A stretch of 64,000 bases of DNA, from positions 47,730-111,729 of the forward strand of contig NZ_JAFLWA010000018.1 in assembly GCF_017316125.1 (NCBI RefSeq), given 5' to 3'. Within the stretch, counting starts at the first letter, position 1; every line of letters starts with the position of its first letter. The position numbers were made by a program, and so were the translations under genes. The notes under the pieces are model-generated. The model ran no database searches and was not told the origin of the DNA. It was given only the letters and a program-made list of their open reading frames with translations. Origin of the DNA: Enterococcus sp. DIV0660C. GTDB taxonomy: Bacteria > Bacillota > Bacilli > Lactobacillales > Enterococcaceae. Positions 53,838-62,327 of the stretch are shown one piece after another.

Positions 53838-54044
53838 TTAGCTACGAACTATTTTTCTTTTAAAGAAAACATAGAGTGCTGTGATAAATGAAACAGCAAA
53901 TGACAAATAGCCAAGTGGAATACAGAAGAATGCAGGCTCAATCAACCAACCATTTGCATCAAGATGTGAGCCAACAATTGCAGATGTCATAAACAATAGA
54001 ACAGATACAATAAGAAATAAAATCGAAATGCTATACTTTTTCAT
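53838..54044 (-). CDS. DUF3955-like small membrane protein
   Basis: 68 residues, two membrane segments. MKKYSISILFLIVSVLLFMTSAIVGSHLDANGWLIEPAFFCIPLGYLSF follows the DUF3955 pattern (I-V/I-G-S-x-V/L-D-x-N-G-x-L-x-E-P-x-F-x-x-I-P-x-G-Y). Function unknown. Excellent ribosome binding site aaggaggag and its own terminator; possible promoter TTGTCA (54106-54101), 17 bases, TATTTA on the minus strand. Confidence 0.8.
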   Translation of the reverse strand: MKKYSISILFLIVSVLLFMTSAIVGSHLDANGWLIEPAFFCIPLGYLSFAVSFITALYVFFKRKIVRS

Positions 54045-54161
54045 AAATATCTCCTCCTTATTTTTGAATTATAGGTGATAAATATTAAGAATAAATAGAA
54101 GTGACAAATATGTTAGAATCATTTGATTAGCAAGAATAAAGCTAAGACCTTAGATTGTTTA

Positions 54162-54776
54162 TTAAAAAAAGAAGGGCAGAAATCCTATACAATCGTATAT
54201 AAAATGGCAAATCCAACTAACCCAAATACTGTTTGATTTTTTCCATATATAGTTTAAAGCGATTCGAGCGGGCATCAAAGTTATCAATAGCTGTAAAGGA
54301 TGGAATCCATAGGCCGGGATATGCCACATAGCAAAAAGAAAACTACAAATAATTGTTGACCATAAGAATGAGATGCCTTTTTTTTGAAGAGAAATTAGGA
54401 TATTTGTACTTAATAATTCTTCTCCCATAAGCATGAAAGGTACTTGAAAAAAAATCATCACGAATGAAATCGTTTCTCCAATAGAGTTTGTTGTTGCTTT
54501 ACCAAAAAAGTAAGAATAAACCAATGAAAATAAAGTCCCTGAAACAAATATCAGAGGGATCCCCCAAAGCAGAGCTTTAAAGCTAAAATGTTTAAACTGT
54601 GATAAAAAATCATTTTTTAACAAGTAATAGCCCGCTAATCCAGCAAACAATAAATTCCAAAAGGTTCCCAGTACAGATAAAACAGTGTTGTTAAGTCCTG
54701 AATAGGGTAGAAATGAATAAGACAGACCAATAATTATCGTGGTAAAGAAAAGAAAAGTAGAAGATTTTTTTTTCAT
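54162..54776 (-). CDS. CPBP-family intramembrane metalloprotease-like protein
   Basis: 204 residues from the ATG at 54776 (aaaggtg upstream), six or seven membrane segments. CPBP motifs: EELL near 118 (usual EExxxR, but Arg replaced by Thr: EELLST), FAMWH (FxxxH) and HFIYD (HxxxD) in the last third. Members process prenylated peptides or confer self-immunity to bacteriocins. The missing Arg may affect activity. No bacteriocin gene is visible nearby. Shares a 13-base upstream motif with the DUF3955 gene. Confidence 0.8.
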   Translation of the reverse strand: MKKKSSTFLFFTTIIIGLSYSFLPYSGLNNTVLSVLGTFWNLLFAGLAGYYLLKNDFLSQFKHFSFKALLWGIPLIFVSGTLFSLVYSYFFGKATTNSIGETISFVMIFFQVPFMLMGEELLSTNILISLQKKGISFLWSTIICSFLFAMWHIPAYGFHPLQLLITLMPARIALNYIWKKSNSIWVSWICHFIYDCIGFLPFFF

Positions 54777-55240
54777 AAGCATCACACCTTTTTAAATTAT
54801 TAAGAATAAAGTAAGTATATAGATAAACAACAAAAAATCAATATAAATATTTTTGCTAAGAATTGAATTGGATTAGTTGTTTAAACTTTTGGGAAAGCGC
54901 AAGAATGGTCGTACATCGATTGCAAGTTATGATCAAAGTAAAAAACAAAAGATCACTTTATTCCATCAGATATTTAGGAGAATTAGTTAGTCATAAATAA
55001 ACCTTTAAATAAAATTTTTAAAAGAAAAAAGGACCCGAGTGTTACTCGTGCCCTTTTTATGGTGATTCTTTATTTTTTAAATTAGTATCATGTTTCTTCA
55101 CCTATGTGCGTTAATTGAATAGTCAAAAAAGATAGCTATTTTCATACACAAATGAATAGCGTGATCGATAAAACGATTTTAGCGACTAAAAAGATACTAA
55201 ACAATTGGCAGTTAAGCATTGAACAGACTAAAAAAAATTT
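54777..55240. other. Intergenic region between the CPBP and TetR genes
   Basis: No gene seen. Contains the motif tattaagaataaa (54798-54810), also found at 54083-54095, and a terminator-like hairpin ggacccgagtg / actcgtgccc with T-run (55024-55062), which could end minus-strand transcription of the TetR gene only if it read through; more likely a relic. Confidence 0.55.
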
Positions 55241-55792
55241 TTAGTCTTCTGATGGTAAGACTTGAGCTAACACTCGGCTCAACTCATCGGCACTGGTTCC
55301 ATCATCATTGGTCAACCATTCATCCACTGTTCCTAGAACACCTCGGACAAAATAAGTGAAATAATATTCGAGCAATCGGGGATCGTCTTCTTGATATCGA
55401 GCAGCAAAGCTTTCAATGGCTACCTCGTGTACTTCTTGAAAAATAGTTTTGATTAGGTGACTATCTTGGTAATTGCGGGTCAAAATAGAAGAAAGAGGTT
55501 GTGCTTCTTTTAAAATAGAAATTAGGCGACTTAGCCATGAGGCCAACTCTTCGTCACTGTCGATTCTGATTAAGGGAAGAATTCTTTCGATAAGTTGTGC
55601 TTCGATTTGGTGAAACAGATCCATGGTATCTGTATAGTAATTGTAGAAAGTACCACGATTGACATCGGCTAATTTACATATATCTGTAACAGTTATTTTT
55701 TGGAGCTCCTTTTCAGACAACAAATTTAAAAAAGCTTCATTGATTATTTTTTTTGTATAAATAGTTCGACGATTATTTTTGATTCCAGCCAT
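55241..55792 (-). CDS. TetR-family transcriptional regulator
   Basis: 183 residues from the ATG at 55792 (aaagga upstream). N-terminal HTH RRTIYTKKIINEAFLNLLSEKELQKITVTDICKLADVNRGTFYNYYTDTMDLFHQ is the TetR (DhaS-like) pattern; the rest is a helical ligand-binding domain. Divergent from the ABC exporter genes, whose promoter contains an inverted repeat at 55888-55917 that it probably binds. In this layout the regulator commonly represses the exporter. Confidence 0.9.
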   Translation of the reverse strand: MAGIKNNRRTIYTKKIINEAFLNLLSEKELQKITVTDICKLADVNRGTFYNYYTDTMDLFHQIEAQLIERILPLIRIDSDEELASWLSRLISILKEAQPLSSILTRNYQDSHLIKTIFQEVHEVAIESFAARYQEDDPRLLEYYFTYFVRGVLGTVDEWLTNDDGTSADELSRVLAQVLPSED

Positions 55793-55887
55793 GAGTAAGC
55801 TTCCTTTCATTTAATGAACAGATTAATAAATTTTGTCTACTCAATGACAACTTCAAGTTCTTTGCTTATTGCCATGAGTGATTGAAA

Positions 55888-55917
55888 TGATTATACTAAC
55901 AACAGAGTATATAATCA
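55888..55917. promoter_or_regulatory. Inverted repeat between tetR and ABC genes, likely TetR operator
   Basis: TGATTATACT / AGTATATAATCA separated by 8 bases, with a TATAAT at 55910-55915 inside the right arm. Placement over a promoter in the divergent gap fits an operator. Confidence 0.6.
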
Positions 55918-55951
55918 ACAGGGTGTTGAAAACATGACGAGGTGAATAAAC

Positions 55952-56653
55952 ATGAGCTATATTGAAGTGAAGAATGAGTTTAAACGATATCAAATGGGGG
56001 ACACAACCATTACAGCGAATAACGACATCAATTTCTCAGTTGAAGAAGGGGAGTTAGCTGTGATTTTAGGTCCTAGTGGTGCCGGTAAATCAACAGTATT
56101 GAATATCTTGGGTGGGATGGATACACCTGATGAGGGGCAGATTATCATTGATGGGGTGGATATTGCAAATTTCAATAACCGACAATTAACGGAGTTTCGA
56201 CGAACGGATGTAGGTTTTGTTTTTCAATTTTATAATTTAGTTCCTAACTTGACTGCAAAAGAAAATGTGGAGTTAGCCACTGCTGTATCCCCAGATGCCT
56301 TAGGCGTAGAGGAAACCTTACGTCAAGTTGGTCTTGGCGAACGGATGAAGAACTTTCCAGCTCAACTTTCTGGTGGGGAACAACAACGAGTGGCAATTGC
56401 CCGTGCGTTAGCAAAAAATCCTAAAATTTTACTCTGTGATGAACCGACAGGAGCGCTTGATTACGAAACAGGAAAGCAAGTCTTGACGTTATTACAAAAT
56501 GTAGCTAAAAAACAAGGACGGACAGTACTTTTAATTACTCACAATTCGGCAATCGCACCAATGGCAGATCGGATCATTCACATCAATGATGCCAAAGTAC
56601 GTTCGGTAGAAATCAACAAGACCCCGTTGCCTGTGGCAGAGATTGAGTGGTGA
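55952..56653 (+). CDS. ABC transporter ATP-binding protein, MacB/LolD-like
   Basis: 233 residues. Walker [14 protein letters not shown]-loop [19 protein letters not shown], signature [16 protein letters not shown], Walker [18 protein letters not shown]-loop ITHNS. The type that pairs with large FtsX-domain permeases to export peptides or drugs or to sense cell-wall antibiotics. Overlaps the permease frame slightly in spacing (10 bases between stop and start); same operon. Confidence 0.94.
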   Translation: MSYIEVKNEFKRYQMGDTTITANNDINFSVEEGELAVILGPSGAGKSTVLNILGGMDTPDEGQIIIDGVDIANFNNRQLTEFRRTDVGFVFQFYNLVPNLTAKENVELATAVSPDALGVEETLRQVGLGERMKNFPAQLSGGEQQRVAIARALAKNPKILLCDEPTGALDYETGKQVLTLLQNVAKKQGRTVLLITHNSAIAPMADRIIHINDAKVRSVEINKTPLPVAEIEW

Positions 56654-56663
56654 GGGAACAAAA

Positions 56664-59402
56664 ATGAAAAATCTCTATATTCGTAGTGTATTTCGCGATA
56701 TTCGACAAAGTTTAGGACGATTTATCGCAATCATTTTAATTATCTTCATGGGTGTTTTATTGTTTGTAGGAATCAAATCCATCGGGCCAAATCTTGAAAA
56801 AACTGTCCAAGAATTTGTTACTAACCATAACGTTTCAGATATACAAATTCAAGGAACTGCTGGTCTGACAAATGAAGATTTGGCTATTGCTGAAAAAATA
56901 GCTGGTGCCAAGGGAGAATTAGGTTATAGTTTTCCTTATGTGGAAGAGCAACAAGATCGTAATTTACAAGTTTATTCTTATGCTGAGGATAAAAAGCAAA
57001 ATAAATTGACACTATTACAAGGAAATTATCCAGAAAATAATCAACAGTTGTTGATAGATGAGAGCTTAAAAGAACAATACCCCATCAACAGTAAAATCAC
57101 CATCAAAGATAGCCAATTAAAAGATGAGAACTTTACAGTCACGGGTTATGTGTCTTCACCTATATATGTTGATAAAAAAGAACGTGGTGTGACGACCGTA
57201 GGGGATGGGACAATAGATGGATATGTTTACTTGCCTGAAACTGCCTTTGCCAGTGAAACCTATTCTATTTTGTATTTGCGTTTCTCTGATTTACAAGAGA
57301 AAGATATTATGTCTGATGTGTATAAAGATCAAATGATCGTTCACGAGGAAAAATTACAAAAACTTTTTGATGAGCGTAAAGAGCAACGAAAAACGGAGTT
57401 GCAAGCGATAGCTAATCAAGAAATCATCAAAGGAGAACAAGAATTACAAGAAAACCAACAAAAGCTGACTGATGGGCAGAATGAACTGAATACAGCGAAA
57501 GAACAATTGAAGAGTCAACAACAACAGTTGGAACAACAAAAAGCGCAACTTGAAACGATTTACGGTCCAACTATCGCGAAAGAACAATTGGCGTCAGCAC
57601 AAGGTGAGTTAGAAAAAGCTACCACAGGGCTTGCTGAAAAACAGACAGAGCTCATGGAAAACCAACAAACGTTATCAAAAGCGCAAGAGAAGATTGACCA
57701 ATCAAAAAAAGATGTGGAGTCTATCAAAACGCCAAATTACCTTCTGACTCAACGAAGTTCAAATCCTGGTTTTACAGAGTTTACTAGTTTATCAGACCGG
57801 ATCGATGCAATTGGGAATGTCTTTCCAGTTTTTTTCTTTTTGATTGGCATCTTGATTACATTTACTACCATTACACGTATGGTTGAAGAAGATCGAAAAG
57901 AGATTGGTACGTTGAAAGCATTGGGTTATCGAAACAGTGAAATCGCTCAAAAATATCTATTGTATGCTCTATTGACAGGAACTGTTGGAACTGTTTTGGG
58001 CGTTATCATCGGAACCAAAGGACTGCCACCTGTAGTTTTTACCATGCTGAAAAAAAATTATGTTTTTGAAAATTACCCGACGGATTTTTGGTTTTGGCCG
58101 ATTTTAGTGGCAATACTTGCGGCACTTTTTGCAACTGTTGTATCTACTATTTATATCTTGGTTAAAGATTTACGGGAAAAACCCATGGCGCTTTTGATGC
58201 CTAAAGCACCAAAACCTGGAAAAAGAATTTTGTTAGAATACATTACACCTTTATGGAGCCGATTGAGTTTTAATCAAAAAGTGACGTACAGAAATCTTTT
58301 TCGCTATAAAGCTCGAGCAATTTTGACGATTCTTGGGATAGCAGGCTGTATGGGCTTAATGGTAGCTGGGTTCGGGTTACAAGATTCCATTGGTGGGGTG
58401 GTGGATGTTCAGTTCAAGCAATTGAATCACTTTCAAGGAATCGTTACGATGAAAGATGAGGGAGATGTCCAAAAAGTGAATGAAGTGCTGAGGGCTCATG
58501 ACCAAGTCAAAGGTAGTATGAATGTTTTTGCTGATCAAGTGAAATTCAAAAAAGATGGGGTCAGTGATTTAAGTGCATCGTTGTATGCTTTTAAGGATAC
58601 GGATCGTGCTAAAGATTATTTCACTTTGAAAAAAACAGACAAAAAAACAACCGTAGAGATCCCCAATGGTGGAGCAGTTGTCACGGAAGGTGTAGCGAAA
58701 GCTTACAACGCGAAGGTCGGAAGTAATCTGACGATTCAAGATAATGAGGGTAAAAAAGTAAAAATAAAGATTAGTGGAATCGTTGAAAATTACTTAGGTA
58801 ATACAATTTATATGGATCAAAACTACTATCAACAAGTCATGGATAAAGATTTCACTGAAAATACGATCTTCTTCAAAAGTCATGAAATGTCTTCTCAAGA
58901 TGAAACGAAATTAGCGAATCAATTACAAGCTACCAATCAAGTGACAACAACGACTTTTATGAGTACTCAAGCAAGTAAACAAGCTTTTGCTAGTGATAAT
59001 TTACGTCCAGTCGTTTTGATTTTTATTGTTTTATCAGGCACGTTAGCCTTTGTCGTTTTGTTTAATCTGACGAATATCAATGTATCAGAGCGGGAACGAG
59101 AATTAGCGACAATCAAAGTTTTAGGATTCTTTGACGGAGAGGTCACGATGTATATCATTCGGGAAAACGTCATCTTTACTTTGGTAGGGATCTTATTGGG
59201 CTGTGGTATTGGTAAGGTCTTGACATGGTTCATTATTACGATGGCTAGCGCCGACAATATGGCTTTTCCACTTTTGATTCCGAAAATGGGCTATTTAGTT
59301 TCAGGCGCTTTGACGATTATCTTTTCTGCTATCGTGATGTTCATCACGCACAAAAAGTTAAAAGAAATTGATATGATTAGTGCTTTGAAATCGAATGAGT
59401 AA
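56664..59402 (+). CDS. ABC transporter permease with two FtsX-type domains and coiled coil
   Basis: 912 residues from the ATG at 56664 (gaggga upstream). One N-terminal membrane segment, an extracellular domain of about 200 residues, a long Gln/Glu-rich coiled coil (about 240-340), then four-segment FtsX modules around 370-500 and 790-905. Large permeases of this layout act as lipid- or peptide-linked exporters or sensors in Firmicutes; function not known. Coiled coil within the outside loop suggests contact with the wall or a partner. Paired with the preceding ATPase gene and the TetR regulator. Confidence 0.88.
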   Translation: MKNLYIRSVFRDIRQSLGRFIAIILIIFMGVLLFVGIKSIGPNLEKTVQEFVTNHNVSDIQIQGTAGLTNEDLAIAEKIAGAKGELGYSFPYVEEQQDRNLQVYSYAEDKKQNKLTLLQGNYPENNQQLLIDESLKEQYPINSKITIKDSQLKDENFTVTGYVSSPIYVDKKERGVTTVGDGTIDGYVYLPETAFASETYSILYLRFSDLQEKDIMSDVYKDQMIVHEEKLQKLFDERKEQRKTELQAIANQEIIKGEQELQENQQKLTDGQNELNTAKEQLKSQQQQLEQQKAQLETIYGPTIAKEQLASAQGELEKATTGLAEKQTELMENQQTLSKAQEKIDQSKKDVESIKTPNYLLTQRSSNPGFTEFTSLSDRIDAIGNVFPVFFFLIGILITFTTITRMVEEDRKEIGTLKALGYRNSEIAQKYLLYALLTGTVGTVLGVIIGTKGLPPVVFTMLKKNYVFENYPTDFWFWPILVAILAALFATVVSTIYILVKDLREKPMALLMPKAPKPGKRILLEYITPLWSRLSFNQKVTYRNLFRYKARAILTILGIAGCMGLMVAGFGLQDSIGGVVDVQFKQLNHFQGIVTMKDEGDVQKVNEVLRAHDQVKGSMNVFADQVKFKKDGVSDLSASLYAFKDTDRAKDYFTLKKTDKKTTVEIPNGGAVVTEGVAKAYNAKVGSNLTIQDNEGKKVKIKISGIVENYLGNTIYMDQNYYQQVMDKDFTENTIFFKSHEMSSQDETKLANQLQATNQVTTTTFMSTQASKQAFASDNLRPVVLIFIVLSGTLAFVVLFNLTNINVSERERELATIKVLGFFDGEVTMYIIRENVIFTLVGILLGCGIGKVLTWFIITMASADNMAFPLLIPKMGYLVSGALTIIFSAIVMFITHKKLKEIDMISALKSNE

Positions 59403-59403
59403 A

Positions 59404-59452
59404 ACAAAAAAGTTTTGTCTGTCACTGTTAAGTGCCTGACAAAACTTTTTTA
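59404..59452 (+). terminator. Terminator after the ABC permease
   Basis: caaaaaagttttgtc / gacaaaacttttttac stem with a long loop and T-run. Confidence 0.88.
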
Positions 59453-59683
59453 CGTTAGAGTTGAATGTACTGACCTAGTTCTTAAAAAGAGTACAAGATT
59501 AGCTAGTCTGATGGCGAGGTAAGAATAGACCTGTGTCTTTTTACATAAACAGATTTTTCAACAAACTGCTCTATCATTATTTACTCTCACTTCTGAATTT
59601 GGCTTATTTTTGGCCAAATATAAATTTTTTCTAAATGATTTCATAAGCAACTCTAAAGAAGATTCGGTTTTTTACGATTTATT

Positions 59684-59712
59684 TTGATATTCTTCGAGAA
59701 AAAAAGTAATAT
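59684..59712 (+). promoter_or_regulatory. Promoter of the M-box operon
   Basis: TTGATA (59684-59689), 17-base spacer, TAATAT (59707-59712). Transcription would start near 59719, about 20 bases before the M-box core. Confidence 0.7.
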
Positions 59713-59734
59713 TTTTATGAAATTAAATATAAGT

Positions 59735-59891
59735 AAACTTGTTAGGTGAGGCTCCTAAACAAACACAGGCTATTGCGCAGAAACGTCGAAAGACGCCAAT
59801 GTGTAAAATAGGAATTGTCGGATTAAGGCTTTTCATAAAATAGCTAAGAGTAATTCTTTACGTTGTTTAGTGCTAAAACTCAGACGATGAG
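59735..59891 (+). ncRNA. M-box (ykoK) magnesium riboswitch
   Basis: Highly conserved core: gttaggtgaggctccta at 59741, gcagaaacgtcgaaagacgcc at about 59776-59796 with caatg following, and tagtgctaaaactc near 59869-59882. The stem cctaaacaa / ttgtttag closes the core exactly as the ggctcc-flanking helix does in known M-box RNAs. The element binds Mg2+ and normally switches on transcription when Mg2+ is low. The downstream terminator at 59904 would be the expression platform. Confidence 0.92.
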
Positions 59892-59903
59892 ATTAATTGT
59901 GTG

Positions 59904-59952
59904 GGACACCAGATTTGTTAGTTTTTTTGCTAACGTTTGGTGTCCTTTTTTT
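59904..59952 (+). terminator. Terminator directly after the M-box
   Basis: ggacacca / tggtgtcc outer stem with gttag/ctaac inside and a run of seven T. Sits between the riboswitch and the first gene, so it is a likely regulated terminator. Confidence 0.85.
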
Positions 59953-60012
59953 GAGGCTATTTACTGTTTCTCTCCCGTCTTAAACAGGTGCTTAAAAAGG
60001 GGAGAGAACATT

Positions 60013-61155
60013 GTGAGAAAAAGAAAATCGATCGACTGGCTATTATTATTACCATATTTAGGCGTAAGCGTAGTCGGTCTCTTACTTGTGTTCAGCGCAA
60101 GTTCGTACAGACTGACAGTTGAGGGTCAGAATGCATTATCGCTGTTTTATAAGCAAGCCATTTTTATAGGAATGAGTTGGTTGGTGATTGCTGGCATTTA
60201 TCGGCTAAAAAAGAAAATTTTATTAAAAGGACTCCTTGCCAAAAGTCTGCTGGGTTTGGGAATCGTTAGTTTGATTTTGGTTTATGTCATTGGTGTAAAT
60301 ATCAACGGTGCACAACGATGGGTTTCGTTAGTTGGTATTCAATTTCAGCCTTCTGAAATAACAAACGTTGCATTGATTCTTTATCTAGCGTATTTTTTTC
60401 GGGTGGAACGAAGGAAGGAGGAAATGTGGGTACCTTATGCTCTCGTTTTATTTAGTGGGTTGCTGATTTTATTTCAACCGAAAGTGACAGGTGCAATCAT
60501 TCTTTGGGGAATCGCACTAGTCATCATTACGACAGCACAGTTGCCTTATCAGTTTTCAATTGCCATTTTTTTCGCAACAATTGCAGGAGTTGCTGTGGTA
60601 GGAGGAACAATCCTTTTTCTAGGTAATCATGATCTTTTGCCAAATTTATTCATGCATACCTATGACCGTATTCAGTTAGTGAGAGATCCTTTTTTAGATC
60701 CTTATGGAAAAGGATTTCAGATGAGTCATTCCTATTATGCGTTATATAATGGTGGTTTTTTTGGCCGCGGGTTAGGAAATAGTATTACAAAAAAAGGATA
60801 TTTACCAGTAGCAGAAACAGATTTTATTTATTCGATTTTAGTAGAAGAATTGGGAATGATCGTCGGACTAATCGTGTTAGCACTTCTTTTTTTAATCATT
60901 CTTCGATTATTTATGTTAGCTGCAAAAGAAACTAGTCAACAAATTAGCCTGATTTATTTTGGTGTCGGGACTTTGTTGCTCTTACAAACAAGTATTAATA
61001 TTGCAAGTATCTTAGGAATGATTCCAATGACGGGAATTCCATTACCATTCATCAGTTATGGAGGAACAAGTTATTTGTTCTTATCGATTGCTTTAGGAAT
61101 CTGTCTAAAATTCTCTTCGGAGGTAAGCGTAAATGGTCAAACGTTTGAGCAATGA
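60013..61155 (+). CDS. SEDS-family peptidoglycan polymerase, FtsW/RodA-like
   Basis: 380 residues with a GTG start 8 bases after ggggag; a longer frame reaching 59863 runs through the riboswitch terminator and is not used. Ten membrane segments. SEDS motifs: RWVSLVGIQFQPSEI near residue 95, LNLRDPF-like LVRDPFLDPYGKGFQ, the VAETDFIYSILVEELG element with the catalytic Asp, and PLPFISYGGTS near the C-terminus. Makes glycan strands from lipid II with a partner PBP. Overlaps the next gene by 23 bases. Confidence 0.92.
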   Translation: MRKRKSIDWLLLLPYLGVSVVGLLLVFSASSYRLTVEGQNALSLFYKQAIFIGMSWLVIAGIYRLKKKILLKGLLAKSLLGLGIVSLILVYVIGVNINGAQRWVSLVGIQFQPSEITNVALILYLAYFFRVERRKEEMWVPYALVLFSGLLILFQPKVTGAIILWGIALVIITTAQLPYQFSIAIFFATIAGVAVVGGTILFLGNHDLLPNLFMHTYDRIQLVRDPFLDPYGKGFQMSHSYYALYNGGFFGRGLGNSITKKGYLPVAETDFIYSILVEELGMIVGLIVLALLFLIILRLFMLAAKETSQQISLIYFGVGTLLLLQTSINIASILGMIPMTGIPLPFISYGGTSYLFLSIALGICLKFSSEVSVNGQTFEQ

Positions 61156-62284
61156 GTTAAATTATTCTCTGTTTTTGCCAATTTTCCTTTTTTATTTGAT
61201 GAGTATCGGCGTGCAAGCAATAGCTGCTGATTTGGATGGGGTCGATGTTAGGCGTATTGTCTTCAAACAAACGATTTTTTGTCTAGTTTCATTTATCTTG
61301 CTAGTTGCGACTAGTAGAATTCCTGCAGCAACTTTACTAAGATATGCACCAATTTTGTATATGCTGTCACTGGGATTGATGGCTCTCTTATATTGGTTTT
61401 ATGATCCATCAATGTATGTTTTAACAAACACAAAACGGTGGTTGCGAATCGGCTCATTTTCTTTCCAGCCTTCTGAGTTGATGAAACTAAGTTTTATTCT
61501 TTTTATGGTACGTCTGACAGTTCGTTTTGAAATGGAATGGCCTCAAAAAAAATTAGCAAGAGATTTGAAAAGTGACTTAGGTTATTTAGGAAAAATTGGC
61601 ATGTACAGTTTACCTACCTTTTTGTTGATGTTTCTGCAGCGAGACTTTGGGACAAGTTTAGTTTTTATTGCGATTCTAGGTGCGCTGTTTATTATTGCTG
61701 GGGTACATTGGAAAATCTTGACGATCATCACAAGCATCGGTGCAATGTTAGGTAGTACATTGTTAGTTCTGGTGTTCAGCGAATGGGGAAACAAGTTGCT
61801 CTACTCCTTACATTTTAAGACCTATCAATTAGATCGTGTTCGCGCGTGGATCGATCCATTTCAATATCGTGACACGATTGCGTATCAGCAAGTTCAAAGT
61901 CTTTATGCAATTGGTAGCGGGGGATTATTTGGACGTGGGATTAGCGGGATCTCTGTGTACGTGCCAGTTCGAGAATCAGATATGATCTTTACCGTAGTTG
62001 GTGAGGGCTTTGGCTTTATGGGCGCGGCATTTGTTATTTTTCTATATTTTTATTTGTTTTATCAAATACTTTCTGCAGCGCTGAAGACAAATAACAAAGC
62101 GAATCTGTATCTTGCAGTAGCGTTTGTTTTTGGGCTGATGTTTCAAATTTTTGAAAATATTGGTGCAGCAATTGGCATATTGCCACTAACCGGTATTCCA
62201 TTACCCTTTTTAAGTCAAGGAGGTACTTCACTGATTGTGTTAGGAATTGGGTTAGGTGTCACGATGGGATTCAAGAAAAAATAG
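61133..62284 (+). CDS. SEDS-family peptidoglycan polymerase, RodA-like
   Basis: 383 residues, ten membrane segments. TKRWLRIGSFSFQPSELMK near residue 100, LDRVRAWIDPFQYRDTIAYQQVQSLYAIGSGGLFGRGIS, the catalytic PVRESDMIFTVVGEGFGF, and GIPLPFLSQGGTSL. Its start lies 23 bases inside the preceding SEDS gene, so the two are translationally coupled. Two SEDS genes side by side without a PBP is unusual; the partner transpeptidases would be encoded elsewhere. Confidence 0.92.
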   Translation: MVKRLSNELNYSLFLPIFLFYLMSIGVQAIAADLDGVDVRRIVFKQTIFCLVSFILLVATSRIPAATLLRYAPILYMLSLGLMALLYWFYDPSMYVLTNTKRWLRIGSFSFQPSELMKLSFILFMVRLTVRFEMEWPQKKLARDLKSDLGYLGKIGMYSLPTFLLMFLQRDFGTSLVFIAILGALFIIAGVHWKILTIITSIGAMLGSTLLVLVFSEWGNKLLYSLHFKTYQLDRVRAWIDPFQYRDTIAYQQVQSLYAIGSGGLFGRGISGISVYVPVRESDMIFTVVGEGFGFMGAAFVIFLYFYLFYQILSAALKTNNKANLYLAVAFVFGLMFQIFENIGAAIGILPLTGIPLPFLSQGGTSLIVLGIGLGVTMGFKKK

Positions 62285-62327
62285 CTTGTTATGAACAAAA
62301 TAAAAGAATAAAAAGTGAGGATACTTT

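Noticed and set aside
59863..60012. A longer N-terminus for the first SEDS gene, starting at 59863
   Set aside because: It would translate through the end of the M-box and its terminator; the GTG at 60013 has a correctly spaced ggggag and gives a normal SEDS N-terminus.
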